From: Gammaproteobacteria bacterium
Lineage (GTDB): Bacteria; Pseudomonadota; Gammaproteobacteria; Xanthomonadales; SZUA-36
Assembly: GCA_021772935.1 (NCBI GenBank)
Contig: JAJFLA010000027.1
Span: 1 to 56,355, forward strand
Direction: 5' to 3'
DNA: 56,355 nucleotides
In this document: positions 32,026-40,937 of the stretch, one piece after another
Layout: the number at the start of each line of letters is the position of its first letter
How positions within the stretch are numbered: position 1 is the first letter of the stretch
Made by a program: the position numbers and the translations under genes
Notes under the pieces: generated by a model
What the model saw: the letters and a program-made list of their open reading frames with translations, nothing else
Databases searched by the model: none
What the model was told of the DNA's origin: nothing

Positions 32026-34560
32026 TTAGAAATGTTTGGTCACCGTCAGACCATAGGTTCTTGGTTCGTTGGGATAACCGCTAAAGCTGCCAAACTGGGC
32101 AACTGATGGAAAGGCACTTAACAGGTAATCGTCATTATTGATGTTACGACCCCAAAGCATGGCTTCATAGCCATTTTCCCAGGCAACGCCGATACTCGCG
32201 TTGAATGTACCGACCTCTCGGGAAGCGACGCTGGCAGGTACGTTTTCGATGATCTGTATATTGTCATCGTAAATGTATTCAGCACGGACAAAACCTGAGC
32301 CGCTGCTACCAAACTCGAAGCTGTAGACAGCCGACAGGTTAATGCTGATTTCATGCACACCCGGCACTTGAGTGCCGCTCAGGTCTTCGGGTCCGTTCAC
32401 ACCTTCACCAAGTGGAAAAGAATCATACTTCGGGTCCATAAAGGTACCGGCAAACGACAAACGCAGAGAGTCAACAGGTGCGTAATTTACTTCTAACTCC
32501 AAGCCGGTGGTCGATTGTTTACCCGCATTGGCCAGAAAGAAACCAGTGCCAAGGAATATATTGGACTGAAAATCTTTGATTTCCTGTTCGAAAACAGTCA
32601 GGTTGATGGAGGCTCTTTCAAAACGGGCTTTCAGACCGATCTCGTAGACCATGGCTTCCTCTGGTCCGGCAAAGCGTGAACCGGCATTCAAGTTGGGTAA
32701 GCCAAGTCCGCCCGAATTAATAGCGCCGAGGTCGGCTGCAAATGGGCGGGAGTCACGAGAGAGGTTCCAGGATGATGCTTTGAAACCAGTGGAAACACCC
32801 GCGTATACATTAACGTTGTCAGTGGCATCGTATGCCAGTCGAACGGTCCACGTTATGTCGTCATCTTTCGAGCGGCCGGACTCAACCGCGTTCGGGAAGT
32901 TCAGGAATGGCGGCATGAACTGCAGTGGTTGAAGCGCCAACAATGAATTACACGCAGGCCCGGTTGAGGCAGTACACGGTACCGTACTGAGTGAGACGGC
33001 AGCACCAAAGGCGGTCGGTACGAGGGCGAAGTTCGCTGGTGTTGGCGGTAATCCGGTTAGTGCATTGAATATAAAGCCAGTACCGATTTGAACAAAATCA
33101 AGTGACGAAAACACATCGGTCACTATCATATCGGCCGATGTGTCTTTTTCATCTTCGGTGTAGTTTGCACCCACTGTGAGTGTCATGCGGTCGTCCATCA
33201 TATGAAAATCAAGTTGCCCAAAGACTGAAATAGCCTGATTGTCCTGGCCGAAGCTTTCGAATCGACCCTGTCCAGGGGCAAAAAAGGTGCCTGCAGGCAA
33301 ACCCAGTGAAGGTTCCAGGAAACCCAGTGGTGAGGGGTCTAGGCCCGGTGTTCCGCCACCCAATACGACCGTCAGGATATCGGCATAATTACGAAAATCC
33401 TGGCCATAGGTGAGGATGTTGTTCACCTCAACGTCTTCATCGAAATAGAATCCACCAATCATCCAGTCAATAGCACCGCCACCGGATGATGTCAGACGTA
33501 TTTCTTGTGTAAAGGTGTCAATGTCGGTGTCACTGGAGTTGGGGTTGATCAATCTGGCGCTGGTAAAATCGACGTCACCATTCTCGAATTTGGATTGCTT
33601 TCGCACGGCTGTTATCGACGTCAGTGTGGCTGAGCTGAAGTCGTAGTCGGCTTGCAGCGAAATGCCGCTGTTTTCAATTTCATTCACCGGTTCGAAATCA
33701 AAAAACTGAGCCCGTTCAAATGGAGCTTCCGGCAGAATCTGGCCACCAATCAGTTGCACGATGCCACCGGTTGGGCCATTAACGAGGTTGGCGACACCAC
33801 AGCAGGCTTCGTCTATCTCTTCTGAGTCAGCAATGATGCGAAGTTCCAGCTTATCACTGGGTTTAAAAAGAAGTTGTCCACGCACCCCCCAGCGATCATG
33901 TTCATTGTATTCGTCGCCATTTGAAAGATCGGTGAAATAGCCGTCTCGCTTATTCAGACTACCCGATAAGCTAAACGCAACCGTATCTGATAAAGGACCA
34001 GAAATGTCGGCTTCCACAATGGTTTGGCTAAATTCACCAACGGTGAGCGAAGCAGATCCGCCGAATTCTTCCAGGTTCGGTTTTGCCGTGACCACGTTGA
34101 TGACACCCGCAGAGGCATTTTTGCCAAATAATGTACTTTGCGGGCCACGCAGAACCTCAATGCGTTCGAGGTTAGGCAGGTCGGCCAGCGCCGAGGCCGA
34201 GCGGGAGCGATAGACACCGTCGATGAAAACACCTACTGAAGGTTCGATACCGGCGTTATTCGCACCGTTGCCAAATCCACGAATGACAAAATTGGTGTTG
34301 CCCGTCTGTTGTAATTGCGTCACACGCAGTGAGGGTACCAGCGATTGCAGGTCCTTGATGTCACGTACATGGGCTTTATCTAATGCCTCAGCAGTAACGA
34401 TGGTTACAGCAATAGGTATTTCCTGCAAAGTTTGTTCGCGTTTTGTTGCAGTAACAATTATTTCCTCGAAAACGGTAGCCTCATTCTGAGCATAAACCGG
34501 GAGGTTGAATGAAGCGGCAACCAATGCTGATATACCTATCAATACGTGTTTTTTTGACAT
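32026..34560 (-). CDS. TonB-dependent outer-membrane receptor
   Basis: 844 residues from the ATG at 34560, preferred over the upstream GTG because GGGGA sits 6-8 bases before it. Signal peptide ends near VYAQN; the TonB box is probably EEIIVTATKRE. Plug domain: PIAVTIVTAEALDKAHVRDI, VFIDGVYRSRSASALADLPN, IEVLRGPQSTLFGKNASAGV. The 22-strand barrel ends in the aromatic residue of LTVTKHF. Substrate not predictable; proteins of this general layout import siderophores, vitamins or plant and algal compounds. It stands alone with its own terminator. Confidence 0.93.
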   Translation of the reverse strand: MSKKHVLIGISALVAASFNLPVYAQNEATVFEEIIVTATKREQTLQEIPIAVTIVTAEALDKAHVRDIKDLQSLVPSLRVTQLQQTGNTNFVIRGFGNGANNAGIEPSVGVFIDGVYRSRSASALADLPNLERIEVLRGPQSTLFGKNASAGVINVVTAKPNLEEFGGSASLTVGEFSQTIVEADISGPLSDTVAFSLSGSLNKRDGYFTDLSNGDEYNEHDRWGVRGQLLFKPSDKLELRIIADSEEIDEACCGVANLVNGPTGGIVQLIGGQILPEAPFERAQFFDFEPVNEIENSGISLQADYDFSSATLTSITAVRKQSKFENGDVDFTSARLINPNSSDTDIDTFTQEIRLTSSGGGAIDWMIGGFYFDEDVEVNNILTYGQDFRNYADILTVVLGGGTPGLDPSPLGFLEPSLGLPAGTFFAPGQGRFESFGQDNQAISVFGQLDFHMMDDRMTLTVGANYTEDEKDTSADMIVTDVFSSLDFVQIGTGFIFNALTGLPPTPANFALVPTAFGAAVSLSTVPCTASTGPACNSLLALQPLQFMPPFLNFPNAVESGRSKDDDITWTVRLAYDATDNVNVYAGVSTGFKASSWNLSRDSRPFAADLGAINSGGLGLPNLNAGSRFAGPEEAMVYEIGLKARFERASINLTVFEQEIKDFQSNIFLGTGFFLANAGKQSTTGLELEVNYAPVDSLRLSFAGTFMDPKYDSFPLGEGVNGPEDLSGTQVPGVHEISINLSAVYSFEFGSSGSGFVRAEYIYDDNIQIIENVPASVASREVGTFNASIGVAWENGYEAMLWGRNINNDDYLLSAFPSVAQFGSFSGYPNEPRTYGLTVTKHF

Positions 34561-34790
34561 AAGAATCCCCACAAGACATAGACATTAAGAATTTGTTAGT
34601 GCGGGAAGATATGTCATCCACTTCATGTAAGCAACTGTAAAGTGTCTTTTCTTCAAGACCCAAAAGTACTTTTCTACCAAAAACCACCATCAATTTGATG
34701 CTTAAGCATTGAATCGTAAATTGACTTTTTTGAGACTTTTGGTGGCAGATTGTTGCAGTAGCTCGTGCAAACCAGACACCGCTTGCCAGG

Positions 34791-35846
34791 TTATTCAGTG
34801 ATGGGAGCGTATAGGTGTGCGGACATAAACCCTTCCAGTTTTTTAATGACATCCCCGGTTTCGATCAGCGCCATAACACCTGGATATTCAATCCGCTGCC
34901 CCCAGCGCAATTTGTCCGGTTCTTTTCGCCTGAATTTTCGTGCCGCTTCGGTATATTTATCAACGCATAGCTCAAGGCTGTTATAGGGACCGGAACGTTT
35001 TGAGGGTGTTGCCGCGTACAGGCCAATTACAGGTGTTCCTACCGCGGAAGCCAGGTGTGTTGGGCCAGAGTCGGGTGCAAGCAATACAGTTGCCTGTTTG
35101 AGCAACGCAACTGACTGCTCAATCGTGTCTTGGGCGATGAGGTTCTGCACCGGCTGTTGCATGGCAGATTCAATATCCTCACCGGTTTGTATTTCCAGTG
35201 CTGATACGCCACCAGTTAACACAACACGCATATTCAGTGTTGAGACCGCATAGTCGGCGACTTCGGCGTAACGTGATGCCTGCCAGTTTCGCAATGGATG
35301 GCTTGAGCAGGGGCTTATCATCAGTATCGGTGGGCCATCACCCAATGTTTGTTGTGCCCAGACAATATCTTGTGAAGATACCGGCAGGTTCCATTGTGGT
35401 GTGACGGCGGGTAGTTCGAGTGCACGGGCGAACTCCAAAAAAGCATCGACCTGGTGTTGTCCTGGCACACTTCGAACAGATTGATTGATGAACCATTGAT
35501 GTCGGTCACGCCAGCGTGGTTTATCCCAGCCAATTCGGAGTGGTGATTTAACCAGTTGACTGAGTAAATTAGCGCGGGCTGAGACTTGCATATGCAGCAA
35601 AGCATCAAATTTCCGCCCTTTTAGTGTTTGCATGAGTTGTCGGATAGAGTTCAGACCACCCTTTTTGTCAAAGATAATAAACTCAACATTGGTCAGACCA
35701 TTCAGTAAACGTGCTTCAAGTTTGCCGATAATCCAGGTAATTTTTGCCTGCGGCAGGTACTGATGGATGGCATGAACCACGGGCGCGACGTGGGTCACAT
35801 CCCCAATTGCAGAAAGTCGCATAATACAAATGGAATACTCAGACAC
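34791..35846 (-). CDS. Glycosyltransferase family 9 (LPS heptosyltransferase-like)
   Basis: 351 residues from a GTG at 35846, which has GGAG six bases upstream. The GT9 opening ICIMRLSAIGDVTHVAPVVH is intact, with FDALLHMQVSARANLL, ILMISPCSSHPLRNWQASRY and the donor-site motif LLAPDSGPTHLASAVGTPVI. It should add heptose from ADP-heptose to the LPS inner core on the cytoplasmic face. Divergent from the Kdo kinase gene, which acts on the same structure. Confidence 0.9.
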   Translation of the reverse strand: MSEYSICIMRLSAIGDVTHVAPVVHAIHQYLPQAKITWIIGKLEARLLNGLTNVEFIIFDKKGGLNSIRQLMQTLKGRKFDALLHMQVSARANLLSQLVKSPLRIGWDKPRWRDRHQWFINQSVRSVPGQHQVDAFLEFARALELPAVTPQWNLPVSSQDIVWAQQTLGDGPPILMISPCSSHPLRNWQASRYAEVADYAVSTLNMRVVLTGGVSALEIQTGEDIESAMQQPVQNLIAQDTIEQSVALLKQATVLLAPDSGPTHLASAVGTPVIGLYAATPSKRSGPYNSLELCVDKYTEAARKFRRKEPDKLRWGQRIEYPGVMALIETGDVIKKLEGFMSAHLYAPITE

Positions 35847-35969
35847 GCATAGCTCCGAAAGGTAAAAACCGGTAACAGTCACAACCCTAATACAATTGTG
35901 CCTGACTGCCCAAGGCTTTTGTTTATCAATTGCCGCTACACCGGCTTTGTGCTTTAGAATAAGTCAGCA

Positions 35970-36692
35970 ATGAAAACTGTTATTCACAAACAGCACTCGC
36001 TGGCTGTCGCCTATGATGCCAGTCTTATGGATGTTCCCGGAGCGGATTATTTCAGTGTGGATTTCTGGCGTGACCGGCAGGCACTGATTGGAGAAGCGCT
36101 TGGCCGTGGTAGTGCCTGGTTCATTGACACACCTTTTGGGCCTGTCGTGTTGCGACAGTATCTGCGTGGTGGCTGGGTGGCAAAACTCAGTCGCAAACGC
36201 TATTTGTTCACTCTGGTTTCCCGATCAAGACCATTCAGGGAGTTTCATTTGCTGGCTGCTTTGTATGAACAGGGCTTACCGGTACCACGACCAGTTGCTG
36301 TGTTATGCGCGCACCGGGGTTTTGTTTCGACGGGTGCGATTATGACAACACGTATTTCTTCGGCGCAAACCCTTGCTGATATTTTGCCTGCTAACAATGG
36401 AGGTCCGGAGTTTGCTAAAGATCTTTGGGGAAGGGTGGGGAAGTGTATTCGCCGCTTTCATGATGCCGGTGTCTGGCACGCAGACCTGAACAGTCGTAAC
36501 ATATTGTTGGATGCCGAGTTGCAAGTGTTTCTGATAGATTTTGACAGGGCACGTTATACACCTGGAAAAGCAGTGAAGGGGAGGGCTAATTTGAACCGAC
36601 TTAAGCGATCACTTGTTAAGCTTTGGCCAGCAGAAAGATCAGCTGCGATGCAGACAGCGTGGACTCAACTTAAGGCTGGCTATTATGAGTGA
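35970..36692 (+). CDS. kdkA: 3-Deoxy-D-manno-octulosonic acid (Kdo) kinase
   Basis: 240 residues. Protein-kinase-like fold of the KdkA/WaaP group: RQYLRGGWVAKLSRKRYLF, FREFHLLAALYEQGLPVPRP, catalytic loop VWHADLNSRNILLD and metal-binding FLIDFDRARY. It phosphorylates Kdo of lipid A-Kdo in organisms with a single Kdo, such as Haemophilus or Vibrio relatives. It overlaps the following GNAT gene by 8 bp. Confidence 0.92.
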   Translation: MKTVIHKQHSLAVAYDASLMDVPGADYFSVDFWRDRQALIGEALGRGSAWFIDTPFGPVVLRQYLRGGWVAKLSRKRYLFTLVSRSRPFREFHLLAALYEQGLPVPRPVAVLCAHRGFVSTGAIMTTRISSAQTLADILPANNGGPEFAKDLWGRVGKCIRRFHDAGVWHADLNSRNILLDAELQVFLIDFDRARYTPGKAVKGRANLNRLKRSLVKLWPAERSAAMQTAWTQLKAGYYE

Positions 36693-37236
36693 TCTGCCCA
36701 AAACTGCACTGCTCAGATTGATTCGATCGCCACGTTTGAGTTTATTTGCCGCAACGACCGACCTGATAAAAAAAGATATTGCAGGTAGTGACCTACTAGC
36801 TGATGCGTTAGGTTTGGGGGTTCCAGCAACCTGGCCACCAGAATTGTACGGACCCACGGCGATGCAGTTTGCGTTGACACAACTGGATGAGGCATCGGAA
36901 CAGGGTTGGTCATTCTGGTACATGGCAACGATAGATGATCCTTGTGAATTGGTTGGGCTTTGTGGATTCAAGGGTAGACCGGATACATTGGGTTCAGTTG
37001 AAATCGGATACTCGATACTAAGCAGCTATCAGCGCAGGGGCTTTGCCACTGAAGCAACTATGAGACTGGTTGGCTGGGCGTTTTCACATCACAATGTAAA
37101 TGAGGTCTGTGCAGAAACATTTCCGCATCTTACACAATCCATTCGGGTACTCGAAAAAAATGGCTTCAGGCGTACCGGGGCGGGTTCAGAGGCGGGTGTG
37201 ATTCGTTTCGCCATAAAGCGCAGTGATTTGGATTGA
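36685..37236 (+). CDS. GNAT family N-acetyltransferase
   Basis: 183 residues from the ATG at 36685, inside the kdkA end. FWYMATIDDPCELVGLCGFK, SVEIGYSILSSYQRRGFATE (the acetyl-CoA loop QRRGFATEA) and SIRVLEKNGFRRTG are the GNAT landmarks; closest in style to RimJ-like enzymes. The acceptor is unknown. Coupling to kdkA may be only positional. Confidence 0.88.
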   Translation: MSDLPKTALLRLIRSPRLSLFAATTDLIKKDIAGSDLLADALGLGVPATWPPELYGPTAMQFALTQLDEASEQGWSFWYMATIDDPCELVGLCGFKGRPDTLGSVEIGYSILSSYQRRGFATEATMRLVGWAFSHHNVNEVCAETFPHLTQSIRVLEKNGFRRTGAGSEAGVIRFAIKRSDLD

Positions 37237-37247
37237 GGAAGGCGTGT

Positions 37248-38171
37248 CTATTCCTGGGTTAGTATGCCCTGATCAGTTGCACATAAGTTGTCAAGCCGCA
37301 ATTCTGAGGTGTCGCGCAATTGCAAGTTGCGATATCGGTGTAACAAGGCAGCTTCGTTATGCACTTCAAATTGCTGTGGAGCGGAGTGGTAGATGTCACA
37401 GAAGGTGAGAAAGCGCGCCTTCATGTGCGGATAAAGTATCTGGTCATAGTGATTGATATTAAGCGCTTCATCCCAGTAATCATTAACGTGGTCTGACCAG
37501 TCGAAGGCACGTTGCATTTTCCAATGGTTATTTTCCCAGCCAAGAATGGCCACTTTCCCCGCAATGATATTGTCTTCGAAAAGACTGCGGTAGAACCGGT
37601 AGCCTTCATAGTTTGCCACCAGATCGGCGTTTGAGTATGAACCGGTGGTCAACTGACCAAATATAGCTCTTTCGGTGTAAGCAGAATGTCTGGCAGCCAG
37701 GCCTTCATCTTTCATTTTCAACATGCGGCGGTAAAATTTACGCCCCTGGGACAGGAAATGGCCCAATTTGTCAGTTCCTACCAGGGTATTATTGATTTTT
37801 AATGTCGCACCTATACCCAACAAGGCAACGACTCGTGTTGCCCATAACGGGTGTCCGCTGTAAATGGAATCGTGATCGGGTGTGTTGAGACGCTCGACTT
37901 CACTGGAGTCCATCGCATAACGCTCCAGCTTGTCCACCCAGTGCTTGCCGCCAATTTTATGGTAAATACTGTTGACGACTTTCATCTCGTTACGGGGGCC
38001 ATGCCAATTAGTGATACTGGCTACTATGGCCAGCGTGACCTGCCGGTTCATGACCGCGGTGGCATCTTCAATCACTTGCAGACGATTGTTGAACTGATCG
38101 GTTTCATAGGTCCCGCCTAATGACGGCACAAGCAAGATTAAAAATAAACTATATAAGCGTTTGTTACTCAT
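37248..38171 (-). CDS. Exported protein of unknown function
   Basis: 307 residues with a short signal peptide (LYSLFLILLVPSLGGTYETD). The mature part is helical with GTDKLGHFLSQGRKFYRRML, GSYSNADLVANYEGYRFYRS and a C-terminal set of short helices. A DKLGHF sequence with His is reminiscent of membrane-proximal periplasmic proteins, but I do not recognise a catalytic motif. Nine bp after the preceding barrel-like gene, so the two are one operon. Confidence 0.65.
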   Translation of the reverse strand: MSNKRLYSLFLILLVPSLGGTYETDQFNNRLQVIEDATAVMNRQVTLAIVASITNWHGPRNEMKVVNSIYHKIGGKHWVDKLERYAMDSSEVERLNTPDHDSIYSGHPLWATRVVALLGIGATLKINNTLVGTDKLGHFLSQGRKFYRRMLKMKDEGLAARHSAYTERAIFGQLTTGSYSNADLVANYEGYRFYRSLFEDNIIAGKVAILGWENNHWKMQRAFDWSDHVNDYWDEALNINHYDQILYPHMKARFLTFCDIYHSAPQQFEVHNEAALLHRYRNLQLRDTSELRLDNLCATDQGILTQE

Positions 38172-38179
38172 TCATTCAC

Positions 38180-38956
38180 TTAAAAGCGTACGTTAAAATT
38201 GAATAGTGTGTGCTCACGGTTGCCAAAACCAAGCTCAAGACTCAGGTTGGCACGGTCATTAAAAACGTGACCAACCCCAACCGTGTAATTCCAGTTGTCC
38301 CTTGTTATGAGGTCCACTGCAAAGGGTACACTACCAATTACAGGTAACTCAAAGGTGCCGCTGTGTTGTTCATCCACATCCAGGTACATGCTGCCAACCC
38401 AGAGTCGCCAGCCATTCCTGATCAATCCAATGCGGGGCTGGATCGAGACCGAATCAACCGTTGAGTCGAGGTCACCACTGGTGCTGGTTTCTGTGAAAGT
38501 AGTGGTGGTTGAAGCGAACCAGTTCTCAGTGCCGTAAACCAATGTAAAGCCGAGACCGTAAACCGTACCATCAAAAGAAACCGGCAGCTTACCGAGATCA
38601 AATGGCAGACCAGCGATGTCCACCTGGCTAAAATCCACCAAGGTGTCAGTGTCCACCTTGCCGACGATTCCGAAGACGTTTAAAAAGGGTAATAACCAAA
38701 CATCGGCCTGGATATCCAAATGCATGACTTCGTTGGTTACATTTAGCTGTGACGGGTCACCGAGCGAAATGCCCGGAAGAACAAACTGCAAAGCCTCAAT
38801 ATCGTAATCCTGATCCATGGTGTAGAAGTCAACACTGATACCCCACGGACGGGGTAATTCTGCATCACCGACAAGGTCTTTCATGAAAGGCAAGGCAGAA
38901 TCTGCCGATGACGAGAGAGGTAATAAAGCTGTTAGCAAAATAACCAGGCCGCGCAT
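38180..38956 (-). CDS. Outer-membrane beta-barrel-like protein
   Basis: 258 residues, signal peptide (about 1-18, PLSSSADS), then amphipathic strands with many aromatic girdle residues (NWNYTVGVGHVF, NLSLELGFGNREHTLFNFNVRF) and a C-terminal Phe, the BAM recognition signature. An 8- to 12-stranded barrel is likely. It comes first in an operon with the exported protein downstream. No specific family called. Confidence 0.65.
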   Translation of the reverse strand: MRGLVILLTALLPLSSSADSALPFMKDLVGDAELPRPWGISVDFYTMDQDYDIEALQFVLPGISLGDPSQLNVTNEVMHLDIQADVWLLPFLNVFGIVGKVDTDTLVDFSQVDIAGLPFDLGKLPVSFDGTVYGLGFTLVYGTENWFASTTTTFTETSTSGDLDSTVDSVSIQPRIGLIRNGWRLWVGSMYLDVDEQHSGTFELPVIGSVPFAVDLITRDNWNYTVGVGHVFNDRANLSLELGFGNREHTLFNFNVRF

Positions 38957-39058
38957 GTTGTTCTCCTGTTGTTTGTCAGCCAGGTTTGATTATATCCCCT
39001 TGTCCACACTTGGGTTCAACTCGGTGGCAGTGCCATGCTCAAACGGCAACAGACATAG
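38957..39058. other. Upstream region of the barrel gene
   Basis: GGAGAA near 38964-38959 on the minus strand is the ribosome binding site of the barrel gene. No further gene was found up to the remnant beginning at 39059. Confidence 0.4.
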
Positions 39059-39232
39059 GCCACTGTTTCGGCACGGTGCTGGTCAGATGATGAGTTACGG
39101 AGTGTAACTGCTCAGATTGAATACCTTCTGCGGGACGCCCTGCGTAAGGCAGGGCGTTTGTCAGGCGATGAGGATCAGCAAAAAAAGTGGTTGAAGAAAA
39201 ACAATGAAGATCCGTTAGATACAGTGAATTGA
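39059..39232 (+). pseudogene. Arc-like ribbon-helix-helix protein, C-terminal remnant
   Basis: A frame without a start codon reads ATVSARCWSDDELRSVTAQI, then EYLLRDALRKAGRLSGDEDQ and ends at a TGA at 39230. DELRSVTAQIEYLLRDALRKAG is the second and third helix of an Arc/CopG-type DNA-binding domain as found in small stand-alone proteins. The beta strand and N-terminus are missing after the TAG at 39056, so the gene is decayed. A hairpin (ACGCCCTGC-GTAAG-GCAGGGCGT, 39135-39157) lies inside it. Confidence 0.45.
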
Positions 39233-39261
39233 GTGTGCTTGTTTGTAGTTCAATGCAGCTT

Positions 39262-40122
39262 TTAGTTATCCAGTATTTTTTCTCTCAAAAGAGCCTCAAA
39301 AGTCTCGGGTTCGGGCCTCACGCGGTAATTGTCCGTTTGGTCAGCGTATACAATGTTGCCCTGTGCGTTGCTCAATATTACCGTTGGCATGACCGAGTCA
39401 GACCCATAACCCAGCATTTGCATACCCATCGGTGTACCCCATTTTTGCAGTATGCCCAACTGTGTGGCTGCAGCGTTGTTTGGGTCTCTCAAAAAAGTCA
39501 TGGGTACATCAAAACGCGCGGCCAGGGCCTGGTTCTTTTTGATGGACTGCGGACTGATCAAAACCACGTTTACACCCATTTTGTCCAACCGTTGATAAGC
39601 GGCGGCAAGCTCTTCAATCTGAGCGGTGCAGAAAGGGCACCAGTTACCACGGTAAAAAAGCAGTAAATGAGGTTTTTCCCTGAAACTTTCTGAGGAAACA
39701 ACGTCATTGTCCATCGACTCAAGCTGGAAGGGCGGTAGCAGCGAACCTACTCGCAGTGCTTGTGCATCGCGGCCTCGGAAGACTGAATACCAACGTATAT
39801 ACGCGCCCCATGCAATCAGCGTGATTCCCGCCCAGACGTGAATGATGCCAGCAGCCTCGCCATAACGGTACGACATCGCCATGGTCACTGCCACACCTAG
39901 ACCGCTAAGGATGCTGTACTCCAAAGGGTGGCGAGCTGTGCGTGCTGTTTTGAAGGTAAACGCTTTTATAAAAAAAACCAACGGGGAGAAAGCAGCCAGA
40001 GCCAGTCCCAGCCAGGAGAGCAATGGTTCTGCGCCCTTGACTAACTGGCTGAAAGCATAAAAGCTGAGTACGGTCAGCCATGAAATAAAGCCGCTAATGA
40101 ATACTGATTTGAACAAGTTCAA
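39262..40122 (-). CDS. Membrane-anchored peroxiredoxin-like (AhpC/TSA) protein
   Basis: 286 residues. Four hydrophobic segments in residues 1-120, then a thioredoxin fold: VGSLLPPFQLESMDNDVVSS, LLLFYRGNWCPFCTAQIEEL with a CxxC-type site, VLISPQSIKKNQALAARFDV, FLRDPNNAAATQLGIL and MPTVILSNAQGNIVYADQTD. The redox domain probably faces the periplasm or cytoplasm depending on topology; membrane-bound members of this kind are uncharacterised. A thiol peroxidase or disulfide reductase role is plausible. Confidence 0.82.
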   Translation of the reverse strand: MNLFKSVFISGFISWLTVLSFYAFSQLVKGAEPLLSWLGLALAAFSPLVFFIKAFTFKTARTARHPLEYSILSGLGVAVTMAMSYRYGEAAGIIHVWAGITLIAWGAYIRWYSVFRGRDAQALRVGSLLPPFQLESMDNDVVSSESFREKPHLLLFYRGNWCPFCTAQIEELAAAYQRLDKMGVNVVLISPQSIKKNQALAARFDVPMTFLRDPNNAAATQLGILQKWGTPMGMQMLGYGSDSVMPTVILSNAQGNIVYADQTDNYRVRPEPETFEALLREKILDN

Positions 40123-40271
40123 TGTGGTGAACTCCTGAACGACATGTGAAAATACCGGAACCTTTTAAAGCGGCCGGACAAGTTAATGAGTAGGGCCTAC
40201 CCTGCTGACTGCCTGTCGGGTTGATCGACAGGTGTCTGCTGAGACTAATTACGCACCCACGGAGTGTAGCC

Positions 40272-40880
40272 ATGATTAAAAAGTATGTCTTGTTAAAAAT
40301 TCTGATACTGGTATTGATCCCGATAAACGGCTGGTCTGTTGATAAGGAGTGTTTTCCACCAGAAATGATTCCAGACAAGCTGTTTCCAACGATCAAGCTT
40401 GAGACCAGCATGGGAGATATTGAAGTCGAATTAAATCGCATGCGAGCGCCCATCAGTGCCAATAACTTTCTACGTTATGTGTTGGAGGGTGAGTATGATG
40501 GCACAATATTTCACCGTGTGATGCCGGGTTTTGTTGTGCAGGGCGGAGGTTATACCAAGGATATCGAAGAAAAAACTTTGCATGAAAACGTGCTTAATGA
40601 GTCGGGTAATGGGTTACGCAATAGCACTGGTACCATTGCCATGGCCCGTTTTGATGACCCACATTCGGCGACCCGTCAGTTTTATTTCAATATGAATAAC
40701 AATACCAGCCTCGATCCGAATTCGCGTAGCTGGGGTTACACGGTTTTTGGTGACGTCATTTCAGGAATGGAAGTGCTGGAGGCCATTGCTGATCTGGAAA
40801 CCGGCTATAGTGAAGACCTTGACGCAGAGGACGTGCCAGTTGAACCGGTTTTGTTGATTCGAGCTAGTGTGAAGGAATGA
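40272..40880 (+). CDS. Cyclophilin-type peptidyl-prolyl isomerase, exported
   Basis: 202 residues from the ATG at 40272, preceded by GGAG at 40261-40264; this start gives a signal peptide (MIKKYVLLKILILVLIPINGWS). The cyclophilin core is short, bacterial-type: VELNRMRAPISANNFLRYVL, GTIFHRVMPGFVVQGGGY (catalytic Arg in FHR), GTIAMARFDDPHSATRQFYF and GYTVFGDVISGMEVLEAI. It should catalyse proline isomerisation in the periplasm. Confidence 0.92.
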   Translation: MIKKYVLLKILILVLIPINGWSVDKECFPPEMIPDKLFPTIKLETSMGDIEVELNRMRAPISANNFLRYVLEGEYDGTIFHRVMPGFVVQGGGYTKDIEEKTLHENVLNESGNGLRNSTGTIAMARFDDPHSATRQFYFNMNNNTSLDPNSRSWGYTVFGDVISGMEVLEAIADLETGYSEDLDAEDVPVEPVLLIRASVKE

Positions 40881-40937
40881 CATATAACAGCAGCTACTTG
40901 AGAATTGATACGTGTCTACGTTGAAGTGGTCTGATTA

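Noticed and set aside
39135-39158. GC-rich hairpin ACGCCCTGC/GCAGGGCGT as a terminator
   Set aside because: It lies inside the startless RHH remnant, has only a TTT after it and no active gene ends just upstream.
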